A model generated the notes under the pieces. That model ran no database searches. It had not been told where the DNA came from and saw only the letters and a program-made list of their open reading frames with translations. Shown here one piece after another: positions 31,688 through 40,364 of a stretch of DNA of 52,139 bases. The position numbers and the translations under genes are program-made. Location: contig DATLEI010000101.1 in the NCBI GenBank assembly GCA_035525375.1, forward strand, positions 1 to 52,139. The letters run 5' to 3'. Source of the stretch: JALZBN01 sp035525375 (GTDB taxonomy: Bacteria > Actinomycetota > Acidimicrobiia > Acidimicrobiales > AC-14). The first letter of the stretch is position 1; each line of letters opens with the position of its first letter.

Positions 31688-34600
31688 ATGTTCCTGCGCT
31701 CCCTCACGTTGAAGGGCTTCAAGTCCTTCGCTGAGGCCACCACTCTCGAATTCGAACCCGGGCTGACTGTCGTCGTAGGCCCCAACGGCAGCGGGAAGTC
31801 GAACGTTGTCGACGCGGTGGCATGGGTGCTCGGCGCCCAAGGGCCTCGGACAGTGCGCTCGGCGCGCATGGAAGACGTCATCTTCTCGGGTTCCGGCCAG
31901 CGCCCGGCGCTGGGTCGGGCCGAGGTGACGCTGACCATCGACAACTCGGCCGGCCTCCTGCCAATCGATCTGAGCGAGGTGACGGTCACCCGCACGCTGT
32001 TCCGATCCTCCGGTGAGGGTGAGTACGCCCTGAACGGCGTCCCCTGCCGGCTGCTCGATGTGCAGGAGTTGCTCTCCGATACCGGAGTGGGCCGCCAGCA
32101 ACACGTGATCGTGTCGCAGGGCCAAATCGACGCGGTGCTCGAGTCCCGCCCCGAGGACCGCCGCCTGATCATCGAGGAGGCGGCCGGGATCTTGAAGTTC
32201 CGGCGCCGCAAGGAGAAGGCGCAGCGCCGGCTGGAGTCCACCGAGGCGAACATGCAGCGGCTGGCCGACCTTCACCGCGAGGTGCGGCGGCAGCTCCGGC
32301 CCCTTGAACGGCAAGCCGAGGCGGCGCGATCACACGACAGGGTTGCCGCCGAACTGCGAGCCGTTCGCCTCTTCCTCTCTGGCCGCGAGTTCGCCTCTCT
32401 CTCCGCTCGCCACGAGGCGGCGGTCAAGGCGCGGGCGTCGTTGGAGACGGAGGAGGCTGGTGCTCGGGCATCGCTCGGACGTCTCGACAACTCGATTTCG
32501 TCGGCCGAGTCGTGGCTGAGCAAGGTCAGCGACTCTGGGCTCGATGACGCCGTCAGCCGCCTCGAGGCCCTTCGCGAACGGGCCCGTGGGCTCGCAGCGG
32601 TCCTCGTCGAACGCCGGCGATCGCTTGACCGGGAGCGGGCGGCCCTCGTGGACGAAAGCGTTGTCGCATCGTTGGAGTCCGACGGAGCCCGCTTGTCCGG
32701 CGAACTGGCCGAGGTCGACGCTGAGGCCGGGCAGCTCGCGCCGGAGCTCGCTCGCCTGGCTGAGGGCCAACGTGAACTGGCCCAAGCCCAAGCCGCGATC
32801 GAGAGTTCGGCCGTGGATGACGACAAGGGGCAGGCGACGCTCTTCGGAGGGCGTGCCGCCGAGGTGCGAGGTGAGATCAACGCCCTTCGCTCCGTAACTG
32901 ATAGGGCACGGGTCGACAAGGCGCGCGTGAGCAACGAGCTGGTCGCGCTGGCCGCCCGGCTCGACGCCGTGGAGACCGAGATCGAGGCGGCGCGAGCGAC
33001 TCTCGAGAGCGGATCGGTGGCGGTCGCCGGCCTCCGAGTCGCCGCGCAGGAAGGCGACGGCGAGCGGGCTGCGGCAGAGGCCGAGTTTGTCGCGGCCGCG
33101 GCGGTGGCGCGCGATGCCATTGCCGAACAACGTGAGTGGGCGGCGCGCGCCGAGGGCTTGGCCCAGGCCGCCGATCCTGACGGCAATCAAACCGCGCAGC
33201 TTCTCGCCGACGTTCCCGGCGTGGTCGGTACCCTGCTCGACCTCGTGGAAGCCGAACGAGGATGGGAAGGCGCAGTCGAGGCCGCCCTCTCCGAGGCTGT
33301 ACGCGCCGTCGTCGTTGATGGTGTCGATGCGGCGCGCCACGCCCTGGCTGCACTCGCCGGGGAGCGGGAGTCCGCGACGCTCCTGGCACTCGGCGAACCG
33401 GCGCCGATCGAGGCGGGCTTTGCCGCGCCGGCCTCAGGAATGCCGGGCCAGCCAGTGCGCGCCCACGTTCGCGCCAAGGTTGCCGGCATGAACTCGGCGC
33501 TCGACGGGCTGCTCGGGAATGCAATCGTCGTGGACGGAGGCTGGTCCAAAGCGCTCGACGCGTCGCTGGCTTTCCCCCGGGCGGTCGTTGTAACCGTCGA
33601 CGGTGATCGGTTCTCGGCCGGCATATGGCGGGTCGGGAGCTCGCGCGTCATCGATACGCGGGCAGCATGGTCGGAGGCGCAGCGTCGGTCCGACGAGGCG
33701 GCGACGGTGACCGCGGCAGCGGAGTCCGCACTCGGCGCCGCAGAGGCTGCTCTGGCCGAGGCCACCCGGCAACAGGACGAGCACGCTCGTGCCCTTGCTG
33801 AGTCTGAGCGCCGGATGGCCGTGGCCGCCGCGACACTGGCGAGCCAAGAGGCCGAGGGCACAGACCTGCGCGCCACGGTCGAATCCATGCGCGCCCGGTC
33901 GGGGGAGCTTGTCGAGCGGCTCGAGCACGACGACGCGCGCTTGGCCGAGCTAGAGGCAATCTTGCCCGATCTGGAGGCCGACGAGGCCATCGGCGCCCAA
34001 GCGGCGGCAGCGGCGGCCGACCAGCGCCGGCGCGTCCTGGAGCGGGCCGAAAGCCTGGCCGGTCTCCGCACCCAGCTAGAGGTGAGAGCCGCCGGTCTCG
34101 ACGAACGGCGCCGGGTCCTGTCCCGCCAGCTCCTCGACGTCGAGGAGAGACTGGCGAGGTCCGGCTCGGAGCGCGCGGATGCGGAGTCGCGGCGGCGCAA
34201 GCTCGACGACATCAAAGCCGTCACCGCGCGATTGGCCGGCGTTGTCGACGGCCGTTGCAACGACATCGAGGTCCGAGTGACTGAGGCCCGGGTGCGACGT
34301 CAGCGACACGCTGAGGTCATGCGAGCCGGATCCAGCCGGCTTGAAACCCTCCGGCGCCAGCGAGCGGTCGACGAACGGCATCTGGAAGAGTTGCGGGAGC
34401 GATTCCGGCGCGCCGAGCTCGACCAGGCCGAGGGAAAGATGCGCCTCGAGGCGGCCACCGAAGGGGTTCGACGCGACCTCGACTGCGAACCCGACGTGGC
34501 CGTGGCGAGCGAATGTCCACCGCTGCCCGACGGCACGAGAGCAGAAACCCGAGCCCGGGAGCTTGACCGTGAGCTGCGCCTGATGGGTCCCATCAATCCT

Positions 34601-35185
34601 CTGGCCTTGGAAGAGTTGGCGGCACTGCAGGAACGCGACGAGTTCCTCCAGGCGCAGCTCGACGACGTACGCTCCAGCCGGCGCGAGCTGAGCCGGGTGA
34701 TAAAGGCCGTCGACTGTGAGATTGTCCAACTACTCGCCGCGGCCTACGCCGATGTCGCCGACAACTTCACCCGCCTCTTCGAAACGCTCTTTCCCGGCGG
34801 GCAGGGTCGCCTGCGCCTCACCGACCCCGACAACGTGCTGGAGACCGGTGTCGAGATCGAGGCCCGTCCTGCTGGCAAGACCGTTCGTCGGTTGTCGTTG
34901 CTATCGGGCGGTGAGCGCTCGATGTGCGCACTGGCCTTCCTCTTCGCCGTGTTCCGGAGCCGGCCGTCACCCTTCTACCTGCTCGACGAGGTCGAGGCCG
35001 CGCTCGACGATGTCAACCTCCACCGCTTTCTCGACCTCCTCAAGGAGTTCCGGGAGGAAGCTCAGCTGCTCGTCGTGACCCACCAGAAGCGCACGATGGA
35101 GGCAGCGGAGTGTCTCTATGGTGTGACCATGCAGCCCGGAGGCTCGTCGAGAGTGATCTCTCAGCGGGTGTCGGCCAACACCTAG
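31688..35185 (+). CDS. smc: Chromosome segregation protein SMC
   Basis: A 1165-residue protein. The N-terminal ATPase half has TLKGFKSFAEATTLEF and VVVGPNGSGKSNVVDAVAWV (Walker A). A coiled coil (about 165-500) precedes the hinge (about 510-660; LADVPGVVGTLLDLVEAE, AVRAVVVDGVDAARHAL). A second coiled coil follows, then the C-terminal half with LSLLSGGERSMCALAFLFAV (signature) and FYLLDEVEAALDDVNLHRFL (Walker B). It condenses and segregates chromosomes with ScpAB, which are not in the window. The mutM-smc-ftsY order is classical for actinobacteria. Confidence 0.97.
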   Translation: MFLRSLTLKGFKSFAEATTLEFEPGLTVVVGPNGSGKSNVVDAVAWVLGAQGPRTVRSARMEDVIFSGSGQRPALGRAEVTLTIDNSAGLLPIDLSEVTVTRTLFRSSGEGEYALNGVPCRLLDVQELLSDTGVGRQQHVIVSQGQIDAVLESRPEDRRLIIEEAAGILKFRRRKEKAQRRLESTEANMQRLADLHREVRRQLRPLERQAEAARSHDRVAAELRAVRLFLSGREFASLSARHEAAVKARASLETEEAGARASLGRLDNSISSAESWLSKVSDSGLDDAVSRLEALRERARGLAAVLVERRRSLDRERAALVDESVVASLESDGARLSGELAEVDAEAGQLAPELARLAEGQRELAQAQAAIESSAVDDDKGQATLFGGRAAEVRGEINALRSVTDRARVDKARVSNELVALAARLDAVETEIEAARATLESGSVAVAGLRVAAQEGDGERAAAEAEFVAAAAVARDAIAEQREWAARAEGLAQAADPDGNQTAQLLADVPGVVGTLLDLVEAERGWEGAVEAALSEAVRAVVVDGVDAARHALAALAGERESATLLALGEPAPIEAGFAAPASGMPGQPVRAHVRAKVAGMNSALDGLLGNAIVVDGGWSKALDASLAFPRAVVVTVDGDRFSAGIWRVGSSRVIDTRAAWSEAQRRSDEAATVTAAAESALGAAEAALAEATRQQDEHARALAESERRMAVAAATLASQEAEGTDLRATVESMRARSGELVERLEHDDARLAELEAILPDLEADEAIGAQAAAAAADQRRRVLERAESLAGLRTQLEVRAAGLDERRRVLSRQLLDVEERLARSGSERADAESRRRKLDDIKAVTARLAGVVDGRCNDIEVRVTEARVRRQRHAEVMRAGSSRLETLRRQRAVDERHLEELRERFRRAELDQAEGKMRLEAATEGVRRDLDCEPDVAVASECPPLPDGTRAETRARELDRELRLMGPINPLALEELAALQERDEFLQAQLDDVRSSRRELSRVIKAVDCEIVQLLAAAYADVADNFTRLFETLFPGGQGRLRLTDPDNVLETGVEIEARPAGKTVRRLSLLSGGERSMCALAFLFAVFRSRPSPFYLLDEVEAALDDVNLHRFLDLLKEFREEAQLLVVTHQKRTMEAAECLYGVTMQPGGSSRVISQRVSANT

Positions 35186-35197
35186 AACCCGGCCAGG

Positions 35198-35203
35198 TAT
35201 CGT
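35198..35203 (+). promoter_or_regulatory. -10-like box upstream of ftsY
   Basis: TATCGT lies 9 bases before the ftsY ATG in the 27-bp gap after smc. It is weak evidence on its own. Confidence 0.3.
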
Positions 35204-35212
35204 GAGCGGCTA

Positions 35213-36391
35213 ATGGTGGAAGTTCTGCTCGGCGCGCTCGCCGTCATCATCGTCACGGGACTCCTGGCCGCAGCGATAGCGGCCCAGCCGCTGAAGCGGC
35301 TCCGCTCCCGTGGCCGCGATGCTGACCTCGAGCCACCTCCGGCGGCACCGCCCAGACGTCGCACAACCGCGCCGCCGCCTGAGGAGGTCGATCGGCGTGC
35401 CCAGGAGCTCGTCGCCGAGGCCGAGGCCCTCCTGGCAGAGTCGGTTCCTGCCGTCGCCGAGCCCGAGCTCGAACCCGAGCCGGTCGCGCCGGTCCGGCCG
35501 CGATTCCGGGACCGGTTGGGCAAGGCTCGTGACCTTCTCGGGGGCTACGTCTCGTCGGTGCGATCGCGATCTGCGATCGACGAAGAGACCTGGGAAGAGT
35601 TGGAGGAAGCCCTTCTGCGCGCCGATGTCGGGGTGGCCACGACGACGGCGTTGCTCGACGACCTCCGCTCCAGGGTCAAGGCTGAGGGGATTTCCACCCC
35701 CGACGCGCTTGTCGATGCACTGAAGGTCGACTTGAAGAAGAACCTCATCGTCGCCGACCGCACTCTGCACTACGAGCCCGGCGCGCCCAATGTGTGGCTA
35801 TTCGTCGGTGTGAACGGGGTGGGCAAGACCACGACGATCGGTAAGGTTGGCCTCCAGCAGATCGCACAGGGTCGGTCAGTCGTCATGGCTGCCGGAGACA
35901 CGTTTCGTGCTGCCGCAGCCGAACAGCTCGAACTGTGGTCGAAGCGAGTCGGAGCCCAGTTGGTGCGGGGCGCCGAGGGAGGAGACCCGGGCGCCGTCGT
36001 TTTCGACGCTGTCGAACGGGCAGCGGCGCGCGGGGGCGAGCTGGTCCTCGCCGATACCGCCGGGCGCCTCCACACCAAGGTCAACCTCATGGAGGAGCTA
36101 AAGAAGGTGCGGCGCGTGGCCGACCGGCCTCCGGGCAAGGTCACGGAGGTGCTCCTCGTGATCGATGCCACAACGGGGCAGAACGGGCTCACCCAGGCGC
36201 GCCAGTTCACCGACGCGGTCGACGTCACGGGCGTCGTGCTCACAAAGCTCGACGGCACCGCCAAAGGCGGGATCGCCCTCGCCATCCAGTCCGACCTCGG
36301 TATCCCCATCAAATTGGTTGGGCTTGGAGAAACGGCTGACGATTTGGTCGAGTTCGACCCAGAGGAATTCGTCGACGCCCTCTTCGCCTAG
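35213..36391 (+). CDS. ftsY: Signal recognition particle receptor FtsY
   Basis: A 392-residue GTPase. The N-terminus has one membrane helix (VLLGALAVIIVTGLLAAAIA), then an acidic/proline-rich A region (about 35-90). The NG domain carries GVNGVGKTTTIGKVGLQQ (G1), DTFRAAAAEQLELW, LADTAGRLHTKVNLMEEL (G3), LTKLDGTAKGG (G4) and the C-terminal DLVEFDPEEFVDALF. It docks SRP-ribosome complexes at the membrane. ffh follows after 192 bp. Confidence 0.97.
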   Translation: MVEVLLGALAVIIVTGLLAAAIAAQPLKRLRSRGRDADLEPPPAAPPRRRTTAPPPEEVDRRAQELVAEAEALLAESVPAVAEPELEPEPVAPVRPRFRDRLGKARDLLGGYVSSVRSRSAIDEETWEELEEALLRADVGVATTTALLDDLRSRVKAEGISTPDALVDALKVDLKKNLIVADRTLHYEPGAPNVWLFVGVNGVGKTTTIGKVGLQQIAQGRSVVMAAGDTFRAAAAEQLELWSKRVGAQLVRGAEGGDPGAVVFDAVERAAARGGELVLADTAGRLHTKVNLMEELKKVRRVADRPPGKVTEVLLVIDATTGQNGLTQARQFTDAVDVTGVVLTKLDGTAKGGIALAIQSDLGIPIKLVGLGETADDLVEFDPEEFVDALFA

Positions 36392-36546
36392 CGGGCCCGC
36401 TTCCCCCGGCGGCCGGGTCCTGTCGCTGGACGGGTCCCTCCCCTTCCCCTCCGCTCCGCTCCGGGTTGGGGCCCCTCGCCGCCCTGCGCCACCCGTCCGC
36501 CTTCCCCTACCCCTCGGCCGGACCCTTGTTCCACACTCTTGGCGGA

Positions 36547-36568
36547 GGCCGGCGCTTTTGCGCCGGCC
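36547..36568. repeat. Perfect 9-bp hairpin upstream of ffh
   Basis: GGCCGGCGC and GCGCCGGCC flank a TTTT loop; the stem is perfect. It ends 2 bases before the ffh -10 box and so overlaps the -35/spacer. It may terminate ftsY transcription or bind a regulator. Confidence 0.6.
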
Positions 36569-36570
36569 GC

Positions 36571-36576
36571 TACTCT
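36571..36576 (+). promoter_or_regulatory. -10 box of ffh, leaderless type
   Basis: TACTCT lies 7 bases before the GTG at 36584, without a Shine-Dalgarno. Confidence 0.5.
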
Positions 36577-36583
36577 TGCCCCT

Positions 36584-37924
36584 GTGTTCGACAACCTTTC
36601 TGATCGTTTTGAGGGGATCTTCACGAAGCTTCGGGGGCGGGGGCGGCTTGGGGATGCCGAGGTCGACGAGGTTCTGCGGGAGATTCGGGTCGCCCTGCTC
36701 GAGGCCGACGTCAACCTCAAGGTGGTCAAAGATCTCGTCGGCCGGATACGGGAGCGCTGCGTAGGGGCGGACCTGTCCTCCAGCCTTTCGCCTGCTCAGC
36801 AGGTCATCAAGATCGTCGGTGGAGAGCTCACGACGAGCCTCGGGGGCGAGGGTCTGAAAATCACCTATGCCTCGCGACCCCCGACCGTCGTGATGCTCGC
36901 CGGCCTTCAAGGCTCCGGTAAGACCACCGCGACCGGCAAGCTGGCCCGCTGGTTCAAGCAGCAGGGCCGCCACCCGCTGCTCGTGGGGGCCGACCTTCAG
37001 CGTCCCGCAGCCGTCGAGCAGCTCCGAGTTCTCGGCGGACAGGCCGGTGTCCCGGTATTCAGCGAGCCGACCGATCCGGTCGCGGTCGCGACCGCCGGCC
37101 TGGCCGAGGCCCAGCGCACGGGCCGCGATGTGCTCATCGTCGACACGGCCGGACGCCTGCACGTCGACGAAGAGCTGATGGACGAGGCCAGCCGGATTTC
37201 CGACGCCGTCCAGCCGAACTACACGTTTCTCGTCGTCGATGCCATGACCGGCCAGGACGCCGTCGGGGTCGCAGAATCGTTCAACGCGGCTCTCGCCATC
37301 GACGGAGTGATCCTCTCCAAGCTCGACGGGGATGCCCGGGGTGGTGCCGCCCTCTCGGTGAAGGAGGTGATCGGTAAGCCCATCGCTTTCGCCTCAGTGG
37401 GGGAGCGGCTGGCCGACTTCGAGGTCTTCCACCCTGACCGCATGGCGTCGCGAATCCTTGGCATGGGCGACGTCCTCACTGTCATCGAGAAAGCCGAGCA
37501 GGCCTATGACAAGGACGAGGCGATCGAGGCTGCGGCGAAGCTGCAGTCAGGGCGCTTCACGCTCGAGGATTTTCTCGACCAGATGCAGCAGATCAAGAAG
37601 ATGGGGCCCCTGCAGAACATCGTCGGTATGCTGCCGGGGATACCGAAGGAGTTGAAGAAGGCCGAGATCGACGAGCGGGAGCTGGCCCGAGTTGAGGCCA
37701 TCATCCGTTCCATGACTCCGGAGGAACGCCGGGAGCCCCAGCTCCTGAACGGTTCGCGGCGGTTGCGGGTGGCCAATGGAAGTGGAACCACGACAAGCGA
37801 TGTGAATCAGCTCCTCAAGCAGTTCAAAGAGATGCAGAAGATGATGAGGATGTTGGGGCGGGGCAAGGGCAAGCGTGGCGGAGGCCCCGCCGACTTAGCC
37901 GCAATGATGCAGGCCGGGAACTAG
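36584..37924 (+). CDS. ffh: Signal recognition particle protein Ffh (SRP54)
   Basis: A 446-residue GTPase. N domain: FDNLSDRFEGIFTKLRGRG. G domain: LAGLQGSGKTTATGKLARW, GADLQRPAAVEQL, VDTAGRLHVDEELMDE and LSKLDGDARGGAAL. The methionine-rich M domain (about 300-446) has FLDQMQQIKKMGPLQNIVGM, SMTPEERREPQLLNGSRRLR and a basic C-tail for SRP RNA. It binds signal peptides at the ribosome and pairs with FtsY. The start at GTG 36584 keeps the standard MFDNLSD beginning. Codons in the first 60 bp are unusually T-rich. Confidence 0.97.
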   Translation: MFDNLSDRFEGIFTKLRGRGRLGDAEVDEVLREIRVALLEADVNLKVVKDLVGRIRERCVGADLSSSLSPAQQVIKIVGGELTTSLGGEGLKITYASRPPTVVMLAGLQGSGKTTATGKLARWFKQQGRHPLLVGADLQRPAAVEQLRVLGGQAGVPVFSEPTDPVAVATAGLAEAQRTGRDVLIVDTAGRLHVDEELMDEASRISDAVQPNYTFLVVDAMTGQDAVGVAESFNAALAIDGVILSKLDGDARGGAALSVKEVIGKPIAFASVGERLADFEVFHPDRMASRILGMGDVLTVIEKAEQAYDKDEAIEAAAKLQSGRFTLEDFLDQMQQIKKMGPLQNIVGMLPGIPKELKKAEIDERELARVEAIIRSMTPEERREPQLLNGSRRLRVANGSGTTTSDVNQLLKQFKEMQKMMRMLGRGKGKRGGGPADLAAMMQAGN

Positions 37925-37947
37925 AGCAGGAATCGAGAGGATTCAGA

Positions 37948-38265
37948 ATGTCAGTCAAGCTTCGCCTCATGCGCATGGGTAAGAAGAAGCAGCCCACCTA
38001 TCGGGTGGTGGTCGCCGACGAGCGGTCACCCCGCGACGGTCGCTTCATCGAGATGATCGGCACCTACGAGCCGCGCGCCGAGCCATCTCGGATCAATGTC
38101 GACAACGACAAGGCCGTCGCCTGGTTGCGCAAAGGCGCCCAGCCATCGGAGCCAGTCGCCAAGCTGCTGAAGATCTCCGGCGCGTGGGACCAGTTCAAGG
38201 GCACCGGCGCACCGCCGGCGTCCGAGAATGCGAAGCCGGCTGAAGCAGCCGAGAGCGCGACGTGA
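37948..38265 (+). CDS. rpsP: 30S ribosomal protein bS16
   Basis: A 105-residue protein: VKLRLMRMGKKKQPTYRVVV, then SPRDGRFIEMIGTYEPR and AVAWLRKGAQPSEPVAKLL. The last 25 residues are an Ala/Pro/Glu-rich extension. AGAGGA upstream acts as the ribosome-binding site. khpA begins at a GTG overlapping its TGA. Confidence 0.97.
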   Translation: MSVKLRLMRMGKKKQPTYRVVVADERSPRDGRFIEMIGTYEPRAEPSRINVDNDKAVAWLRKGAQPSEPVAKLLKISGAWDQFKGTGAPPASENAKPAEAAESAT

Positions 38266-38591
38266 GCGACACGACGTCAGAGGCCGAGCTGGCTGACGAC
38301 GAACTCGATGACGTCGACGATGCTGACGAAGTCGACGGCAACCGCGCTTCGAGTGCTATCCCTCGTGCCGTGCTCGAGTACCTGGCCCGCTCGATCGTCG
38401 ACGATCCCGACGCGGTCGTCGTCGAAGCTGAGGAGGCTCCCGGTTCGTTGAGCTTGCGGCTCCACGTGGCTCCCGACGACATGGGCCGAGTGATCGGACG
38501 GCGCGGACGGGTGGCCCAGGCCATACGCACCGTCGTACGCGCCGCCGGCGCCAAGGAAGGCCTGGAGGCTGACGTCGACATTGTCGACTGA
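38262..38591 (+). CDS. khpA: KH-domain RNA-binding protein KhpA
   Basis: A 109-residue protein. Residues about 33-109 form the KhpA KH domain (VLEYLARSIVDDPDAVVVEA, then MGRVIGRRGRVAQAIRTVV with the GxxG-type loop). It has an unusual acidic N-terminal extension of about 30 residues (ELADDELDDVDDADEVDG), absent from the standard 75-80-residue family. It lies between rpsP and rimM as usual, and probably binds RNA in ribosome assembly or small-RNA pathways. GTG 38262 overlaps rpsP. Confidence 0.92.
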   Translation: MSDTTSEAELADDELDDVDDADEVDGNRASSAIPRAVLEYLARSIVDDPDAVVVEAEEAPGSLSLRLHVAPDDMGRVIGRRGRVAQAIRTVVRAAGAKEGLEADVDIVD

Positions 38592-38593
38592 CC

Positions 38594-39565
38594 TTGCTTG
38601 AGGTCGGCACGATCGCCAAGGCCCACGGACTCAAGGGTGAGGTGATCGTGAGGATGACGAGCAACCGGCCAGAGCAACGCCTCGCGGCCGGCGCTCGATT
38701 GTCGACGGCGACCGGCGAGCTTGAGGTGGTGTGGTCGTCCCCACATCAGCACCGCTGGATCGTGCAATTCGCAGGGGTGAGCGACCGCAGCGCGGCCGAA
38801 GCGCTGCACGGCACCACCCTTTTGGCCGAGCCCCTCGAAGAGGAGGGCGCGCTCTGGATCCACGAGCTGATCGGTGCCCAAGTCGTTGACGCCGTCGGCC
38901 GCCGTTTCGGACCAGTGGTGGCGGTCGAGGCCAATCCTGCGTCCGACCTCCTTGTGCTGCACGGTGACCGCCTTGTACCGCTCACTTTCGTTGTCGAGAC
39001 CCGTCCCGACGGCGTGCTCGTCATCGACCCACCGCGAGGCCTTGTCGACGAGGACATTGTTTTTCTCGTCCCTCCCGACCCGGGGTGGCCAGCGCATTTC
39101 GAGGCCGAGGCGGAGCGCCTCCGAGAAGCGCTGGGCGAGGTGGCGGTGGACATTCACCACTATGGGTCCACCTCTGTGCCGGGACTCGCGGCGAAGCCCA
39201 TCATCGACATTCTCGTCACCGTGGCGGCACTCGAGCCGATGGCGCCCTACAAAGAGCCGCTGGAAGCCCTCGGCTACGAGTACGTGCCGCATCCCGAGAA
39301 CGTTGACATGCCGTTCTTCGGCTGGCCGGCCGAGCGACCCCGAGCGTTCAACATGCACGTCGTCGAAGCCGGCGGCGAGCAGGAGCGGCTCTCCCTCGGC
39401 TTCCGAGATCGCCTACGCGCCGACCCGGGGACGGCCGCCGCCTACGCCGATCTCAAGGCGGTTCTCGTCCGTCAGTTCCGGGAAAAACGAGAGGCCTACA
39501 CGAACGCGAAGACAGCGTTCATCGATGAGGTCCTCCTCCGCGCCGCCGGTGAAACGCGGCCTTGA
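38594..39565 (+). CDS. rimM: RimM 16S-processing factor fused to a complete GrpB (UPF0157) domain
   Basis: A 323-residue protein. Residues 1-155 are RimM: LEVGTIAKAHGLKGEVIVRM, the N-terminal barrel (WSSPHQHRWIVQFAGVSDR), and the PRC barrel (IHELIGAQVVDAVGRRFGPV, LLVLHGDRLVPLTFV, VIDPPRGLVDED). From about residue 158 a complete GrpB domain follows: PGWPAHFEAEAERLREAL, YGSTSVPGLAAKPIIDILV, LEALGYEYVPHPE, FNMHVVEAGG and the end AYTNAKTAFIDEVLLRA. RimM matures the 30S head; GrpB is a nucleotidyltransferase-fold family often fused to CoaE in actinobacteria. The frame is open throughout. It starts at TTG 38594; CTG 38588 overlapping the khpA stop is also in frame. Confidence 0.93.
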   Translation: MLEVGTIAKAHGLKGEVIVRMTSNRPEQRLAAGARLSTATGELEVVWSSPHQHRWIVQFAGVSDRSAAEALHGTTLLAEPLEEEGALWIHELIGAQVVDAVGRRFGPVVAVEANPASDLLVLHGDRLVPLTFVVETRPDGVLVIDPPRGLVDEDIVFLVPPDPGWPAHFEAEAERLREALGEVAVDIHHYGSTSVPGLAAKPIIDILVTVAALEPMAPYKEPLEALGYEYVPHPENVDMPFFGWPAERPRAFNMHVVEAGGEQERLSLGFRDRLRADPGTAAAYADLKAVLVRQFREKREAYTNAKTAFIDEVLLRAAGETRP

Positions 39566-39575
39566 CGCGCCGAGG

Positions 39576-40313
39576 ATGAAAATCCACATCTTCACGTCGT
39601 TGCCGCAGGTGCTCGAACCTACGTTGACCGGATCGTTGCTAGGAAAGGCCCGCGAGCGGAACCTCGTCGACGTCCAGGTCCACGACCTGCGAGAGTACGC
39701 CACGGACAAGCACCGTTCGGTTGACGACAGTCCCTTCGGCGGCGGACCGGGCATGGTGCTCTCGCCGGAGCCGATTTTCGCGGCCGTGGAGGCGGCGCGG
39801 CCGCCCCGCCCCCTGTTCTTGCTCGGGCCCGGCGGACGACGGTTCGACCAGTCGGTGGCGTCCGAGCTGAGTGGCGGTGATGGGTTCTCACTCATCTGCG
39901 GCAGGTATGAGGGAGTCGACGAGCGGGTGCGCGAACACCTTGTCGATGATGAACTATCAATCGGCGACTACGTCCTAGCCGGCGGAGAAGCAGCCGCGTT
40001 CGTCGTCGTGGAGGCTGTGACCCGGCTGGTCCCCGGCGTGATGGGCAACGAGGAGTCGTCGGTCGACGAGTCGTTTGTCGACGGGCTGATCGAGTATCCG
40101 CACTACACGCGACCTGCCGCATTCAGGGACTGGGAAGTGCCCGACGTGCTGCTGTCGGGCGACCACGCCAGGATCGCTCGGTGGCGAAAGGCCCAGGCAC
40201 TAGCGAGAACTCTCGACCGTCGCCCCGACCTCATCGCCGAGCGCGGTGGTCTCAGCGCCGAGGAGCGGAGGCTTCTCGCAGCGGAGCTCGGAATGCGCAC
40301 TGACCCGCTGTGA
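39576..40313 (+). CDS. trmD: tRNA (guanine37-N1)-methyltransferase
   Basis: A 245-residue SPOUT enzyme forming m1G37 in tRNA. KIHIFTSLPQVLEPTLTGSL, DDSPFGGGPGMVLSPEPIF, LICGRYEGVDERVREHL and the knot motif SIGDYVLAGGEAAAFVVVEA are diagnostic. ATG 39576 is preceded by GAGG. It follows the rimM fusion by 10 bases. Confidence 0.97.
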   Translation: MKIHIFTSLPQVLEPTLTGSLLGKARERNLVDVQVHDLREYATDKHRSVDDSPFGGGPGMVLSPEPIFAAVEAARPPRPLFLLGPGGRRFDQSVASELSGGDGFSLICGRYEGVDERVREHLVDDELSIGDYVLAGGEAAAFVVVEAVTRLVPGVMGNEESSVDESFVDGLIEYPHYTRPAAFRDWEVPDVLLSGDHARIARWRKAQALARTLDRRPDLIAERGGLSAEERRLLAAELGMRTDPL

Positions 40314-40364
40314 CCTATCCTTGGGTCTCCCCCCGCGACCCGCAACGCAGGAGTCAAGCGCGCC

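Larger units (their letters stand above)
36392..36583. other. ftsY-ffh intergenic region
   Basis: About 190 bp, C-rich with little coding character. It holds a segment (about 36417-36445) resembling 625-653, a perfect hairpin at 36547-36568, and the ffh -10 box. No SRP RNA, tRNA or ORF is evident. Confidence 0.6.

Noticed and set aside
33187..34266. Long Ser/Arg/Ala-rich frame antisense to smc
   Set aside because: It mirrors the coiled-coil codon bias of smc; such frames arise from Ala/Glu/Arg-rich coding strands.
36392..36583. Possible SRP RNA between ftsY and ffh
   Set aside because: No conserved SRP Alu/S-domain or GGAA tetraloop arrangement is seen; the only structure is a 9-bp hairpin.
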